Source: Rs1 sp036960485 (GTDB lineage Bacteria > Pseudomonadota > Gammaproteobacteria > Pseudomonadales > Balneatricaceae). Taken from it: a stretch of 64,000 bases of DNA. The translations under genes and the position numbers were made by a program. Positions 18,604-27,005 of the stretch are shown piece after piece (position 1 is the first letter of the stretch; every line of letters starts with the position of its first letter). The notes below the pieces were generated by a model that was given only the letters and a program-made list of their open reading frames with translations, did no database searches and had not been told where the DNA came from. The stretch spans positions 51,659 through 115,658 of the forward strand of contig JBALXS010000004.1 in assembly GCA_036960485.1 (NCBI GenBank), given 5' to 3'.

Positions 18604-18960
18604 ATGGAAAATGCCGTAAAATTCTGCGCTGATTTATATCGAGCTGTCGATAATAAAGATATTAATTTTTTGTCTAAAGTATTAGCCGAAGATATCGACT
18701 TTCGGATCGCAAACTTTCCTAGTGTCACTGGGAAAAAAGCCGTCATTATTGCCAATCAGCAGTTTTTCGGTACGATCAAAAGTATGCATCACACCTTGCT
18801 CAATACATACTCAGTAGCAGATGATATTTTCTGTCATGGCACCGTTGATTATCAAAGGTTAGATGGCTCTGCTCATCAAGCTTTTTTCTCTACGGCACTA
18901 AAATTAAAGCAGGGTAAAATTGCTGAATATTTAGTTTTTGCAGATTTATCCAAGTTATGA
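18604..18960 (+). CDS. SnoaL/NTF2-like small protein
   Basis: 118 residues, fitting the cone-shaped SnoaL-like fold: an N-terminal helix (FCADLYRAVDNKDINFLSKVLAEDIDFRI), a middle segment GKKAVIIANQQFFGTIKSMHH, and antiparallel strands to the end. Members are enzymes or ligand-binding proteins, and here no catalytic pair is certain. A GAGGATT ribosome site lies before the ATG. It follows the VOC gene after 40 bases, so the two probably act on the same compound. A longer frame from 18418 overlaps the VOC gene and is not credible. Confidence 0.75.
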   Translation: MENAVKFCADLYRAVDNKDINFLSKVLAEDIDFRIANFPSVTGKKAVIIANQQFFGTIKSMHHTLLNTYSVADDIFCHGTVDYQRLDGSAHQAFFSTALKLKQGKIAEYLVFADLSKL

Positions 18961-19032
18961 TTAAACCACAAATAATATAAGTAATTGTTTAATAATAGTT
19001 ATTTATAATAAATTAGTTTTTCCTAGATTGAT

Positions 19033-19061
19033 TTGCATCAAACATACAATACGTCTATTAT
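19033..19061 (+). promoter_or_regulatory. Sigma70-type promoter of the thi operon
   Basis: TTGCAT at 19033-19038 and TATTAT at 19056-19061 are separated by 17 bases. Transcription would start near 19068, exactly at the first pairing strand of the riboswitch. Confidence 0.6.
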
Positions 19062-19068
19062 ACGCCAC

Positions 19069-19215
19069 GTTAGTCGGGGGGCCCTTATGAAAGCCTCAAA
19101 ATGAAGTGATAGCTTACGCTGTTACCATGCATTTTTGAGATTCATATTGGCTGAGATGGTATTTATACCGGACCCGCAGAACCTGATCCAACTTGTATTG
19201 GCGTAGGGAACTAAC
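19069..19215 (+). ncRNA. Thiamin pyrophosphate (TPP) riboswitch
   Basis: The THI-box core is visible: GGCTGAGATGG (19149-19159), ACCCGCAGAACCTGATC and GCGTAGGGAA. The closing stem P1 pairs GTTAGT (19069-19074) with ACTAAC (19210-19215). An extended P3 arm is formed by CTCAAAATG and CATTTTTGAG around 19095-19139. It controls the downstream thiD-thiZXY-tenA operon, presumably lowering expression when TPP is plentiful. Confidence 0.95.
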
Positions 19216-19247
19216 TTGATTTAAGGCTACATTTATAGCCTCAAGTT
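19213..19247 (+). promoter_or_regulatory. Hairpin downstream of the TPP aptamer (expression platform)
   Basis: AACTTGA pairs with TCAAGTT, and AGGCTA with TAGCCT, giving a stem that takes the last three bases of riboswitch P1 (AAC). No U run follows, and the thiD ribosome site AAGGA at 19262-19266 is not obviously paired. The control could be at termination or translation; the sequence does not decide. Confidence 0.5.
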
Positions 19248-19272
19248 GTCCGCGCATATTTAAGGAATTATT

Positions 19273-20151
19273 GTGGACAACAGACAAAATCATAGCAACG
19301 CTAGTAGCGAATTTGCCGCTATTTCACCCGCTATAGCCAAAACCCCGATTGTTTTAACCATTGCCGGATCCGATAGTGGCGGCGGTGCGGGTATCCAAGC
19401 AGATATTAAAGCTATTTCTGCGACTGGCAGCTACGCATGCTCAGTCATTACTGCCCTTACTGCACAAAACACCCAAGGCGTATCAGCCGTATTATCCGTT
19501 AATCAACATTTTATCGAACAGCAACTTGCTGCTGTGTTTAGCGATATAGCCGTCGATGTCGTCAAAATTGGTATGCTAGCCGATGCAGCCACTATCACTA
19601 CCGTTGCTAAAGCGCTGCGTAAATATAAACCGCGCCAAATTGTGTTAGATCCGGTAATGGTTGCTACTAGCGGCGATGTATTACTCGCCAATGAAGCGAT
19701 TAGCGCTTTGATTACTCAGCTATTTCCCATCGCCACTGTAATCACCCCAAACATCCCAGAAGCCATGGCGTTATTGGGCAGAAAAGGTGAAGACACTCCC
19801 AATAGCGATCAGCAGAGCTTGTCAATTTGTAGAGAGTTATTAGAACTTGGCTGCCAGTCAGTATTGCTAAAAGGCGGGCATCAAACAGGAGCGAACAGTA
19901 CTGATTTCTGGCTAAGCAATGAAAACCAACACAATTTCACAGCGCCGCGCATTGCCACCAAAAATACCCATGGCACTGGCTGCACGTTATCCTCGGCTAT
20001 CGCTTCTTACCTAGCCCAAGGCCAAGATTTACAAACGGCCATCAGCAATGCAAAAGCATACATCAGCCACGCAATCAGCCATGCTGATGAGTTACACATT
20101 GGTAAAGGCAGCGGTCCTGTCCATCATTTCTGGGCGCATGCAAACAAATGA
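19273..20151 (+). CDS. thiD: Hydroxymethylpyrimidine (phosphate) kinase
   Basis: Phosphorylates HMP to HMP-P and then HMP-PP, the pyrimidine half of thiamin. 292 residues, ribokinase-like fold, with the substrate loop TIAGSDSGGGAGIQAD (about 29-44), the TAQNTQGV segment and the phosphate-binding anion hole KNTHGTGCTLSSAI near residue 235. About 25 extra residues precede the usual start. The initiation codon is GTG with AAGGA seven bases before it. The stop overlaps thiZ by four bases. First gene of the riboswitch-controlled salvage operon. Confidence 0.95.
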   Translation: MDNRQNHSNASSEFAAISPAIAKTPIVLTIAGSDSGGGAGIQADIKAISATGSYACSVITALTAQNTQGVSAVLSVNQHFIEQQLAAVFSDIAVDVVKIGMLADAATITTVAKALRKYKPRQIVLDPVMVATSGDVLLANEAISALITQLFPIATVITPNIPEAMALLGRKGEDTPNSDQQSLSICRELLELGCQSVLLKGGHQTGANSTDFWLSNENQHNFTAPRIATKNTHGTGCTLSSAIASYLAQGQDLQTAISNAKAYISHAISHADELHIGKGSGPVHHFWAHANK

Positions 20152-20891
20152 ATATTGCGGTTAGTTTAGAGCAAGTATCGCTGCAGTATGAAGGTGCTAG
20201 CCAGCCCACTTTTTCAGATATTGATTTAACATTATCCGCAGGACAATGGACTTGCTTAGTTGGCCCTAGTGGCTGTGGAAAAACCAGTTTACTGCGCTTA
20301 ATTGCAGGATTAATTGACCAGCAACATCAAGTATCTGGCAATATTAGCTGTAGTGATGGCAAGGGTTTAAAAAACCGCATTGCCTACATGGCACAGCAAG
20401 ACTTACTGCTCCCTTGGTTAAATGTGCTGGATAACGTCTGCTTAAAAAATCGTTTACGTGATGGTAAAGTTAGCCAAGAAACCCGTGAAAAAGCCAGCCA
20501 CTTATTAGCACAACTCAACCTTGATGGGATTAACCATAAACTACCCGATCAGCTATCAGGCGGCATGCGCCAACGGGTTGCACTGGCGCGCACCCTCATG
20601 CAAGACACGCCTATCGTATTAATGGACGAGCCTTTTTCAGCGTTAGATGCGGTGAACCGCTACAAGCTGCAAAACTTAGCCGTTGAAGTTTTAAAAGATC
20701 GTACTGTATTGCTGATTACCCACGACCCTCAGGAAGCACTGCGTTTAAGTGATCAGCTGTGTCTGTTTAGTGCTGACCATAAACTGCTGAAATTGAACAA
20801 ACCCGATACTGCGATCCCGCGTGATGTCGACGCCCAGCTAGGCGAGTATCAGCAAATATTGCTGGAAAAAATGCAGGTGCAACATGGCTGA
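20148..20891 (+). CDS. thiZ: HMP-precursor ABC transporter ATPase
   Basis: ATPase of a ThiXYZ-type importer. 247 residues with Walker A GPSGCGKTS, a Q-loop MAQQDLLLPWLNVLDN typical of the nitrate/taurine/pyrimidine group, signature LSGGMRQRVALART and Walker B IVLMDEPFSALD. It starts within the thiD stop (ATGA) and overlaps the permease by eight bases, so translation is tightly coupled. The presence of the TPP riboswitch, thiD and tenA in the same transcript points to a thiamin pyrimidine precursor rather than nitrate or sulfonate as the cargo. Confidence 0.9.
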   Translation: MNIAVSLEQVSLQYEGASQPTFSDIDLTLSAGQWTCLVGPSGCGKTSLLRLIAGLIDQQHQVSGNISCSDGKGLKNRIAYMAQQDLLLPWLNVLDNVCLKNRLRDGKVSQETREKASHLLAQLNLDGINHKLPDQLSGGMRQRVALARTLMQDTPIVLMDEPFSALDAVNRYKLQNLAVEVLKDRTVLLITHDPQEALRLSDQLCLFSADHKLLKLNKPDTAIPRDVDAQLGEYQQILLEKMQVQHG

Positions 20892-21738
20892 TTTAAAACT
20901 CAAAGGCAATGCTTTCAATAACAATACTTTTATCGACAAGACCGTTAGCAACAAAACTTTTAATAGCACTGCCTTTAAAAAGAATACTGCTAGTTTTGTT
21001 CGCTTGATCATCACCGCGGTTTTCTTACTGTTTATTTGGCAGGGCATCGTGTATTTTTTTGACATGCCGCGCTATATTTTGCCGCCCCCTACGCTGGTTT
21101 TTACCAAATTAATCGATAGCCGCCAGCTACTGTTTGAGCACAGCTTAATCACTATCACAGAAATTATATTAGGTTTATTTTCAGGCCTATTAATGGGAAT
21201 GCTGTTTGCACTGCAAATGCTGCTTTTCAAACCCGTCAGGCGCTGGTTACTGCCAGTATTGATTGCTAGCCAAGCTGTTCCAGTGTTCGCTTTGGCGCCT
21301 ATTTTAATGCTGTGGTTTGGCTATGGTATGACTTCAAAAGTAATTATGGCGGCGTTAATTATCTTTTTCCCTGTTACTACCACTTGCTTTGATGGTCTGC
21401 GCCATACACCTATTGGCTATCTAGATTTAGCGCACACTATGGGTGCTAATAAATGGCGCCAGCTTTGGCATATCCGTTTACCGGCCGCTTTACCCACGCT
21501 TTCATCTGGAATTCGCGTAGCGGTGGTAGTGGCACCAATTGGCGCGGTGGTCGGCGAATGGGTTGGCTCAGCAGGCGGGCTTGGCTATCTAATGCTGCAA
21601 TCTAATGCGCGCATGCAAATTGCTGACATGTTCGCAGCGCTGATAATTTTAGCGCTGTTCTCGGTCACCCTTTATTACGTTACCGATCAATTATTAAAAC
21701 GATTAATCCCCTGGCACCGTGAGCAAACGGGTCACTAA
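20884..21738 (+). CDS. thiX: HMP-precursor ABC transporter permease
   Basis: Membrane subunit of the importer. 284 residues: an asparagine- and lysine-rich N-terminus of ~40 residues, then six hydrophobic segments. The EAA loop reads LDLAHTMGANKWRQLWHIRLPAALP and the late loop GAVVGEWVGSAGGLGYLM is typical of the SsuC/TauC/ThiX group. The repetitive NNNTFIDKTVSNKTFNS start is unusual and may be a cytoplasmic tail. It overlaps thiZ by eight bases and precedes thiY by 12. Confidence 0.9.
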   Translation: MADLKLKGNAFNNNTFIDKTVSNKTFNSTAFKKNTASFVRLIITAVFLLFIWQGIVYFFDMPRYILPPPTLVFTKLIDSRQLLFEHSLITITEIILGLFSGLLMGMLFALQMLLFKPVRRWLLPVLIASQAVPVFALAPILMLWFGYGMTSKVIMAALIIFFPVTTTCFDGLRHTPIGYLDLAHTMGANKWRQLWHIRLPAALPTLSSGIRVAVVVAPIGAVVGEWVGSAGGLGYLMLQSNARMQIADMFAALIILALFSVTLYYVTDQLLKRLIPWHREQTGH

Positions 21739-21750
21739 TAAGAGAAATTT

Positions 21751-22689
21751 ATGAAAAAAATACTAATACCTTTTTCCCTAGCAATCGCGCTATTAAGCCA
21801 AAGCGCATTCGCAGAAAAAACCACTTTAATGCTCGATTGGTTCGTAAATCCAGATCATGGCCCTATTATTGTGGCTCAGCAAAAAGGCTTATTTAAAGCG
21901 CAGGGCCTAGATATTGATATTAAAGAACCTGCGGACCCAAGCATGCCACCCAAACTAGTTGCTGCCGGTAAGTTCGATTTAGCCGTCACTTACCAGCCGC
22001 AACTGATTCGTGATGTAGCTGAAGAGCTACCACTAGTACGCGTATCAACCTTGATCGCCACGCCGCTTAATACCTTAATGGTGCTAGCTAAAAACAACTA
22101 TCAAAACCTTGCTGACCTTAAAGGTAAGAAAATCGGTTTTGCTTTTGATGGCGGTTTAGTCAATGCAACTATCGGTACCATGCTGAAAAAGAACGGCATC
22201 AGCATTGATGATGTAGAGCTAATCAACGTTGGTTGGTCTCTTTCTGCATCATTAGCAGCGGGTAAAGTGGATGCAATTTACGGCGCATATAGAAACTTTG
22301 AAATGCATCAGTTAGCAATGGAAGGTTTTGAAGGTAAAGGTTTTTACGTTGAAGAAGAAGGCGTACCTTCATACGATGAGCTAATCGTGGTGGCCAACAG
22401 CAACAGTGTTGATAAAGAAATGGTGGCTAAATTTAACCGCGCTTTAGAGCTAGCCACTCAATATACAGTCAATCATCCTGATGAAGCTTGGGAGTTATTC
22501 AAATCTTACGGCGATGGGAAAAAGCTAGATACCGAACTTAACCGCCTTGCGTGGAAAGATACGTTAGTTAGATTTGCGCTGCGCCCTAAAGCTGCTGATA
22601 AAGCACGTTATGACAACTATGCACAGTTCCTAGTTGATAACGGCGTTATCAAAACTAAGCCGGATGTAAACAGCTACATCTTAGATTAA
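21751..22689 (+). CDS. thiY: Periplasmic binding protein for a thiamin pyrimidine precursor (NMT1/ThiY type)
   Basis: 312 residues with a signal peptide (1-21, ending QSAFA). The NMT1/THI5-like fold is clear: TTLMLDWFVNPDHGPIIVAQQKGLFK at the mature start, LVTYQPQ-like substrate segment at residues 76-82 and GKKIGFAFDGG. ThiY proteins bind N-formyl-4-amino-5-aminomethyl-2-methylpyrimidine, a thiamin breakdown product that TenA-type enzymes help to recycle. The operon partner tenA fits this. The ligand is inferred. Confidence 0.9.
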   Translation: MKKILIPFSLAIALLSQSAFAEKTTLMLDWFVNPDHGPIIVAQQKGLFKAQGLDIDIKEPADPSMPPKLVAAGKFDLAVTYQPQLIRDVAEELPLVRVSTLIATPLNTLMVLAKNNYQNLADLKGKKIGFAFDGGLVNATIGTMLKKNGISIDDVELINVGWSLSASLAAGKVDAIYGAYRNFEMHQLAMEGFEGKGFYVEEEGVPSYDELIVVANSNSVDKEMVAKFNRALELATQYTVNHPDEAWELFKSYGDGKKLDTELNRLAWKDTLVRFALRPKAADKARYDNYAQFLVDNGVIKTKPDVNSYILD

Positions 22690-22702
22690 CTTTCACTACT
22701 TC

Positions 22703-22730
22703 AAGCCTTACGCTTTAAAGGGTAAGGCTT
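22703..22730 (+). repeat. Intercistronic hairpin between thiY and tenA
   Basis: AAGCCTTAC (22703-22711) pairs perfectly with GTAAGGCTT (22722-22730) around a ten-base loop. It could stabilise the upstream message, helping the binding-protein gene to be expressed in excess, or act as a partial terminator. Confidence 0.5.
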
Positions 22731-22746
22731 TACTAGGTTTAAAATT

Positions 22747-23409
22747 ATGAATCATCAACAGTTAGTAGCCGGCTGCCAAACACACTGGGATAACTACGTT
22801 CAACATCCTTTTGTACAGCAATTAGGCCAAGGTACTTTAGAGAAAGCCAGCTTTCAGCACTATTTACAGCAAGATTACTTATACTTAATTCACTACGCTC
22901 GCGCCTTTGCTTTGGCCGTATTTAAAAGCGAAACGCCCGCTCAAATGCGCGCCAGCATGCCCTCTTTAACTGCTCTTGCTCAAGATGAAATTGCACTACA
23001 TATTCAATTTTGTAAATCTTGGGGCTTAGAGGAAGAAGATGTATTAGCGATTCCAGAAGGAGTGGCTACCATTGCTTATACTCGCTACTTAATTGATGCC
23101 GGTGTACAAGGCGATTTAACTGATTTATATGCCGCATTAGTGCCTTGTGCTCTAGGTTATGCGCATGTCGGCCAATGGCTTATGGATGGTAATTGCCAGC
23201 TTGAAAACAACCCATATGCTGATTGGATTAACGCCTATGCCGGTGAAGATTTTCAAAAATCAGCCATGGCAACCACTGCCTTTTTTGACGAATTGATTAA
23301 GGACATCGATATCGATTCAACACGCGGCCAGCGCCTACAACAGCATTTTACAATTGCAACGCGCATGGAAATCGCTTTTTGGCAGCAAGGCCTAGATCAA
23401 TCTGCTTAG
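22747..23409 (+). CDS. tenA: Aminopyrimidine aminohydrolase (thiaminase II family)
   Basis: Hydrolyses aminopyrimidine from degraded thiamin to HMP, which ThiD then phosphorylates. 220 residues, all-helical, close to the usual length. Active-site residues are present: Asp43 in LQQDYLYL, Cys134 in LVPCALGY with the tyrosine four residues on, and the C-terminal glutamate in MEIAFWQQ. It is the last gene of the riboswitch-controlled operon. Confidence 0.93.
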   Translation: MNHQQLVAGCQTHWDNYVQHPFVQQLGQGTLEKASFQHYLQQDYLYLIHYARAFALAVFKSETPAQMRASMPSLTALAQDEIALHIQFCKSWGLEEEDVLAIPEGVATIAYTRYLIDAGVQGDLTDLYAALVPCALGYAHVGQWLMDGNCQLENNPYADWINAYAGEDFQKSAMATTAFFDELIKDIDIDSTRGQRLQQHFTIATRMEIAFWQQGLDQSA

Positions 23410-23431
23410 AAACTTCTGTCTAAAAGAACAA

Positions 23432-23460
23432 AGCGCCACTGCTTAAACCGCAGCGGCGCT
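23432..23460 (+). terminator. Terminator-type hairpin after tenA
   Basis: AGCGCCACTGC and GCAGCGGCGCT pair with one mismatch around a seven-base loop, followed by GTTAACTTTT. It lies between the convergent thi operon and the ada-like gene and may serve both. Confidence 0.7.
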
Positions 23461-23505
23461 GTTAACTTTTAGCTCGCAGTTTTTAACTCGTAACTCGTAA
23501 CTTTT

Positions 23506-24357
23506 TTATCCAATCTCTCTCTTCGCACTCTCCCAGCCAATAATGGCAGACTTTCGGGTATCTCCCCAACGATAGCCGCCACTGTTACCGCTTGCTTGAA
23601 TCACCCGATGACAGGGAATTAAGAATGCTACCGGATTACTACCAATGGCAGTGCCTACCGCTCTTGAAGCTTTAGCATTACCGATTTTTTCAGCGATCGA
23701 TCCATAACTGCTGAGTTCCCCCATTGGCACTTGTAACAGCGCTTGCCAGACTTTTAACTGAAAAGCAGTGCCTTTTAAATGTAATTTAATTTGAGATGCT
23801 TGTTGCGGCACGTTGTGCCAATCACTCAAAAATATAGCCTGTGCCTGAAGATGTATTGGCATTTGCTTAGACTGCAACTGTGCCTTGGCATACTTAGCCT
23901 GCAAACTAGCAATGCCTTGTTGCTCATCGCCAACAAATTCAATATGACATATGCCTTTAGTGGTTGATGCGATGAGCACCTTCCCAAACGGGCTATCGCC
24001 TACACTGTAATCAATCACTAGCGATTGAGCTGAGTTTTTATACTCTCCAGGTGTCATCGCCTCGATATTAATAAACAAATCATGCAGCCTACCGGAACCT
24101 GATAGCCCAGTTGCATAGGCCGTATCTAATACGTTGCTTTGGGGCTGCTTTAGTAACGCTTTAGCGTGCTCAACACTGATGTATTGAATAAATTTTTTAG
24201 GGCTAACACCTGCCCAATCACTAAACAGTCGCTGAAAATGAAACGGGCTTAAATTGACAAGTTCGGCGAGTTCATTCAAAGAAGGCTGCTGCTGGAAATT
24301 ATCTTTTATGTAATCAATGGCCAGTGCTATACGCTGATATTGTTGATTATTTTCCAT
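23506..24357 (-). CDS. AraC-type HTH fused to O6-methylguanine-DNA methyltransferase (Ada-like, short form)
   Basis: Repairs O6-alkylguanine by transferring the alkyl group to its own cysteine, and may also regulate transcription. 283 residues: AraC-type helix-turn-helix at about 10-105 with LSPFHFQRLFSDWAGVSPKKFIQY, then a methyltransferase domain ending with the acceptor motif PCHRVIQASG (near residue 254) and GGYRWG. The N-terminal zinc phosphotriester-repair domain of full Ada is absent, so the phosphotriester-activated switch should be missing. Start at the ATG 24357; a GTG at 24387 would add ten residues. Convergent with tenA. Confidence 0.9.
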   Translation of the reverse strand: MENNQQYQRIALAIDYIKDNFQQQPSLNELAELVNLSPFHFQRLFSDWAGVSPKKFIQYISVEHAKALLKQPQSNVLDTAYATGLSGSGRLHDLFINIEAMTPGEYKNSAQSLVIDYSVGDSPFGKVLIASTTKGICHIEFVGDEQQGIASLQAKYAKAQLQSKQMPIHLQAQAIFLSDWHNVPQQASQIKLHLKGTAFQLKVWQALLQVPMGELSSYGSIAEKIGNAKASRAVGTAIGSNPVAFLIPCHRVIQASGNSGGYRWGDTRKSAIIGWESAKREIG

Positions 24358-24954
24358 GTTCTTAGCTTCCACTATTTGATTATTCACTGTCCAACAGATG
24401 CTTTTTTATAGCCTGAAATTCGCTTTCATGCCAGCCAAAACAGTGTAATCTGCCCGTCATCAAATATCGACCCGATTCTTGCGTAACTAGTGTTCATCCT
24501 AAAACAGGGTCGCAGCGAGAGCGACTCAATAATTCAAAATACGTACTACTAAATATGGGCGTTTGGTTATTCCAAACAACGCTATACAACCTATTTGGAA
24601 AACCCCATACTGATAATAAGGAAAATATTTACTGCTAAATTTCTTTAAATTATTAATAAATTAGGGGATTATCGCATAAGCTCCCAGATATCCCTGTGGA
24701 TAACTGAGCAGTTAAATCCGCGCAAGAATGCGAAGTGAATGGCCAGTCCTTTACCACAGTTCTGACAAAAGAGCTGGCCGCGTAGAGCTCCACCTTACGG
24801 GTCGTACAGAATAATTGATGCTCTTTGTTAGCGGTTTAAAAATAGTACTCACTTACTTATAAACAATTTTTAGAATTCACTGCAAAATAACGCCTAGGAA
24901 TGAGTGTTTTGGCGCTATATATAAGCTTCGGAACACGACTGTTGTGCTGAGAGT
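24358..24954. other. Intergenic, ada-like gene to SRPBCC gene
   Basis: I see no gene, RNA or strong hairpin in this ~600-base stretch. It is AT-rich in the middle (24590-24700). Confidence 0.6.
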
Positions 24955-25470
24955 TTAAGACCTCAATTTACGAGTTGCAAGAACCAAGCCTTCAAGCCAG
25001 TCTTGATGTCCATTTATCATAGGGTTGGGTTTGGTCCTGGCCAGTTCTTCAGCTATTTTACCCTTTTGCGTTTCTTGAGTCAGGATACGCACCCGACCGT
25101 CTGATAAATCCTCAACCAGCCATGCATGATGTACATCTATGCGCGCATCGCCTTCACCAGAGTAACCATGCCAAGCTATACGTCCAGGCAGGCTCGGTGT
25201 CGGGGCTACATATTCATTACATTGGGCTTCTATTGGAAATCCAAAGGTTTCGAAATAAAAGTGTACGCCATCTTCAAGTTCAAACTTGCTATCATCATAG
25301 AATCTGACATTAGCTGAGTTAGCGTAATAGCTTGGCCATAGCGGAGCCTTGATTAACAAAGACCATACATCTAATGCGCATAGATCGGCGATGATGACTT
25401 CATTGGAACAAAAATTCTCAGTGAATCCAGGTACATAGCCCACAGGCCAGTGAATAGCGTTCATTTTCAT
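24955..25470 (-). CDS. SRPBCC-fold (START/polyketide cyclase-like) protein
   Basis: 171 residues with the long hydrophobic-cavity fold suggested by VWSLLIKAPLWPSYYANSANVRF near residues 35-57, a central run of strands with SGEGDARIDVHHAWLVEDL, and a C-terminal helix QDWLEGLVLATRKL. Such proteins bind or modify small lipophilic molecules. No catalytic site can be assigned. It follows the HbpS-like gene after 20 bases, on the same strand, and probably shares its transcript and the Crp-family regulator upstream. Confidence 0.8.
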   Translation of the reverse strand: MKMNAIHWPVGYVPGFTENFCSNEVIIADLCALDVWSLLIKAPLWPSYYANSANVRFYDDSKFELEDGVHFYFETFGFPIEAQCNEYVAPTPSLPGRIAWHGYSGEGDARIDVHHAWLVEDLSDGRVRILTQETQKGKIAEELARTKPNPMINGHQDWLEGLVLATRKLRS

Positions 25471-25490
25471 ACATACTATCCTTTAGCTAT

Positions 25491-25982
25491 CTAATTGAAT
25501 TGGCTTACAAGCGCATCCACTGCGCATTTCTCTTCCAACTCAGGAGAAGGAGCTCCAGACATACCTATTCCACCAATAACGACACCTTTACTTTTAATAG
25601 GCACACCTCCGGTTAACAGCAAAATATCATCGTCCATTTTTGCCAGTTGAGAAAATTTTGGCATATCAACAAAAACGGCATATATCGAAGTTGGCGTTTT
25701 TAGCGAAGCAGCGGTGTAGGCTTTGCGAAAGCTAGTTTTAACTGAATGTGGTCCGATATTTTCGCCGCGCTGGAAATACAATAATGTACCTTGTTGATCA
25801 ACAATACTCACTGAAGGTGTGGCACCTTGATCGACGCAGTTAGTGTACGCTTTTTGAGCGATTTCTTGTGCGAATTGTGTTGTCATCACTTCAACAGTAG
25901 GTAAACCTTTAGCTAAACTCTGGCCTGACAATAATGTAAAACCTGTAAACAATAGCGCTTTTTTCATCGTTAGTTTTTTCAT
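25491..25982 (-). CDS. Secreted GlcG/HbpS-family (heme-degrading domain) protein
   Basis: 163 residues with a signal peptide (1-24, ending SLAKG). The family segments are visible: SIVDQQGTLLYFQRGENIGPHSVKTSFRKAYTAASLKTPTS in the middle and the glycine-rich GGVPIKSKGVVIGGIGMSGAPSPELEEKCA at the end. Relatives include heme-binding HbpS and cofactor-linked GlcG/PduO C-terminal domains; the exact role is unknown. It stands between a Crp-family regulator and an SRPBCC gene, all on the minus strand. Confidence 0.85.
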   Translation of the reverse strand: MKKLTMKKALLFTGFTLLSGQSLAKGLPTVEVMTTQFAQEIAQKAYTNCVDQGATPSVSIVDQQGTLLYFQRGENIGPHSVKTSFRKAYTAASLKTPTSIYAVFVDMPKFSQLAKMDDDILLLTGGVPIKSKGVVIGGIGMSGAPSPELEEKCAVDALVSQFN

Positions 25983-26069
25983 AATAATATACTCATTCTG
26001 TAATCTGTGAATTAGAAATCACATGCTAAGTATTTCATGAAGAAGACTCTGCAATCAGGATTGCGTTTA

Positions 26070-26744
26070 CTAACAAATATTAGTTAATAATAGCGAGGAA
26101 TCTATTATTCGTATTTTTTTGTACTTCAGTTGTATTGCACCTATTTGCTTTAGTTCATTCAAATGCACACCCACTGCTTCTCTGGTTACGCCAAGCAAAG
26201 AGGCAAGATCTGTCTGGGATATATTCAATTCCTGTGAGGACTGCCACTGGGATACTTGCAACAGCATTTGTACTATTCTAGTACGTAACGATAGGTTAAT
26301 AGCGCTGAAAAAACGACTAAAAAAATCAGTACTGTACAAGGCTAACTGTCGAAGAATAGAACGGTATATCTGTGGATGTTCATTTAATACCTCATCTAAG
26401 TCACAGCCCTTTAGAAAGCCAAGCTGACATGGCTCCAACGCACAGGCATCTTGCGGGCGAAAACCTTCACCAAAATAGCCCATAAACCCGAACCAACTTC
26501 CAGGAAGGAGGTCTTGCACCAAAGTGTAGCTCCCTTCACAGTCACAACTACTAATCCTAACTGTCCCCGATAGTACGCAAAATATACCTTCAGCGGCATC
26601 ACCTGCTCGATGAATCATTTCTCCTGATTCATACTTAGTCCACTTCATATCTCGCGATAACTGCAGTCGACGTGATTCATTCAATAAGGAAAAATGGCTG
26701 CCATCGACAAACAGCAAGGGGTTTTTCTTAAAATCAGTGACCAT
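26070..26744 (-). CDS. Crp/Fnr-family transcription regulator
   Basis: 224 residues: an N-terminal cyclic-nucleotide-binding-like barrel (about 20-130) with YESGEMIHRAGDAAEGIFCVLSGTVRI, a dimer helix, and a C-terminal winged helix-turn-helix with ISQTDLASLLGVTREAVGVHLNEL (near 176-199). Cysteines in SSCDCEG and elsewhere do not match the spaced cluster of FNR, so oxygen sensing by an iron-sulfur cluster is not supported. It lies 87 bases upstream of the HbpS-like gene, its likely target. Confidence 0.88.
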   Translation of the reverse strand: MVTDFKKNPLLFVDGSHFSLLNESRRLQLSRDMKWTKYESGEMIHRAGDAAEGIFCVLSGTVRISSCDCEGSYTLVQDLLPGSWFGFMGYFGEGFRPQDACALEPCQLGFLKGCDLDEVLNEHPQIYRSILRQLALYSTDFFSRFFSAINLSLRTRIVQMLLQVSQWQSSQELNISQTDLASLLGVTREAVGVHLNELKQIGAIQLKYKKIRIIDSSLLLTNIC

Positions 26745-27005
26745 CGTAATTACTCTTCTACTTTTGATTATACTGTCTAATAAACAGCCTGTTTACAAGT
26801 AAAATAAAGCCTCTAAACTATCAACCTATATGTAAACGCGTGTGATAATGGTGTGACACGCAACTAGCATTATTCTTAGGATTTGTATTTTAAAAGACAA
26901 ATACTGATGCCAACTAGTGGTGAATAGATTGTGTCAGTGGGACATTCGTTTCAGCATGGACACTAACTAACAACACTCGCTGTGTCAGCTGTCGTGACCA
27001 AGCAG

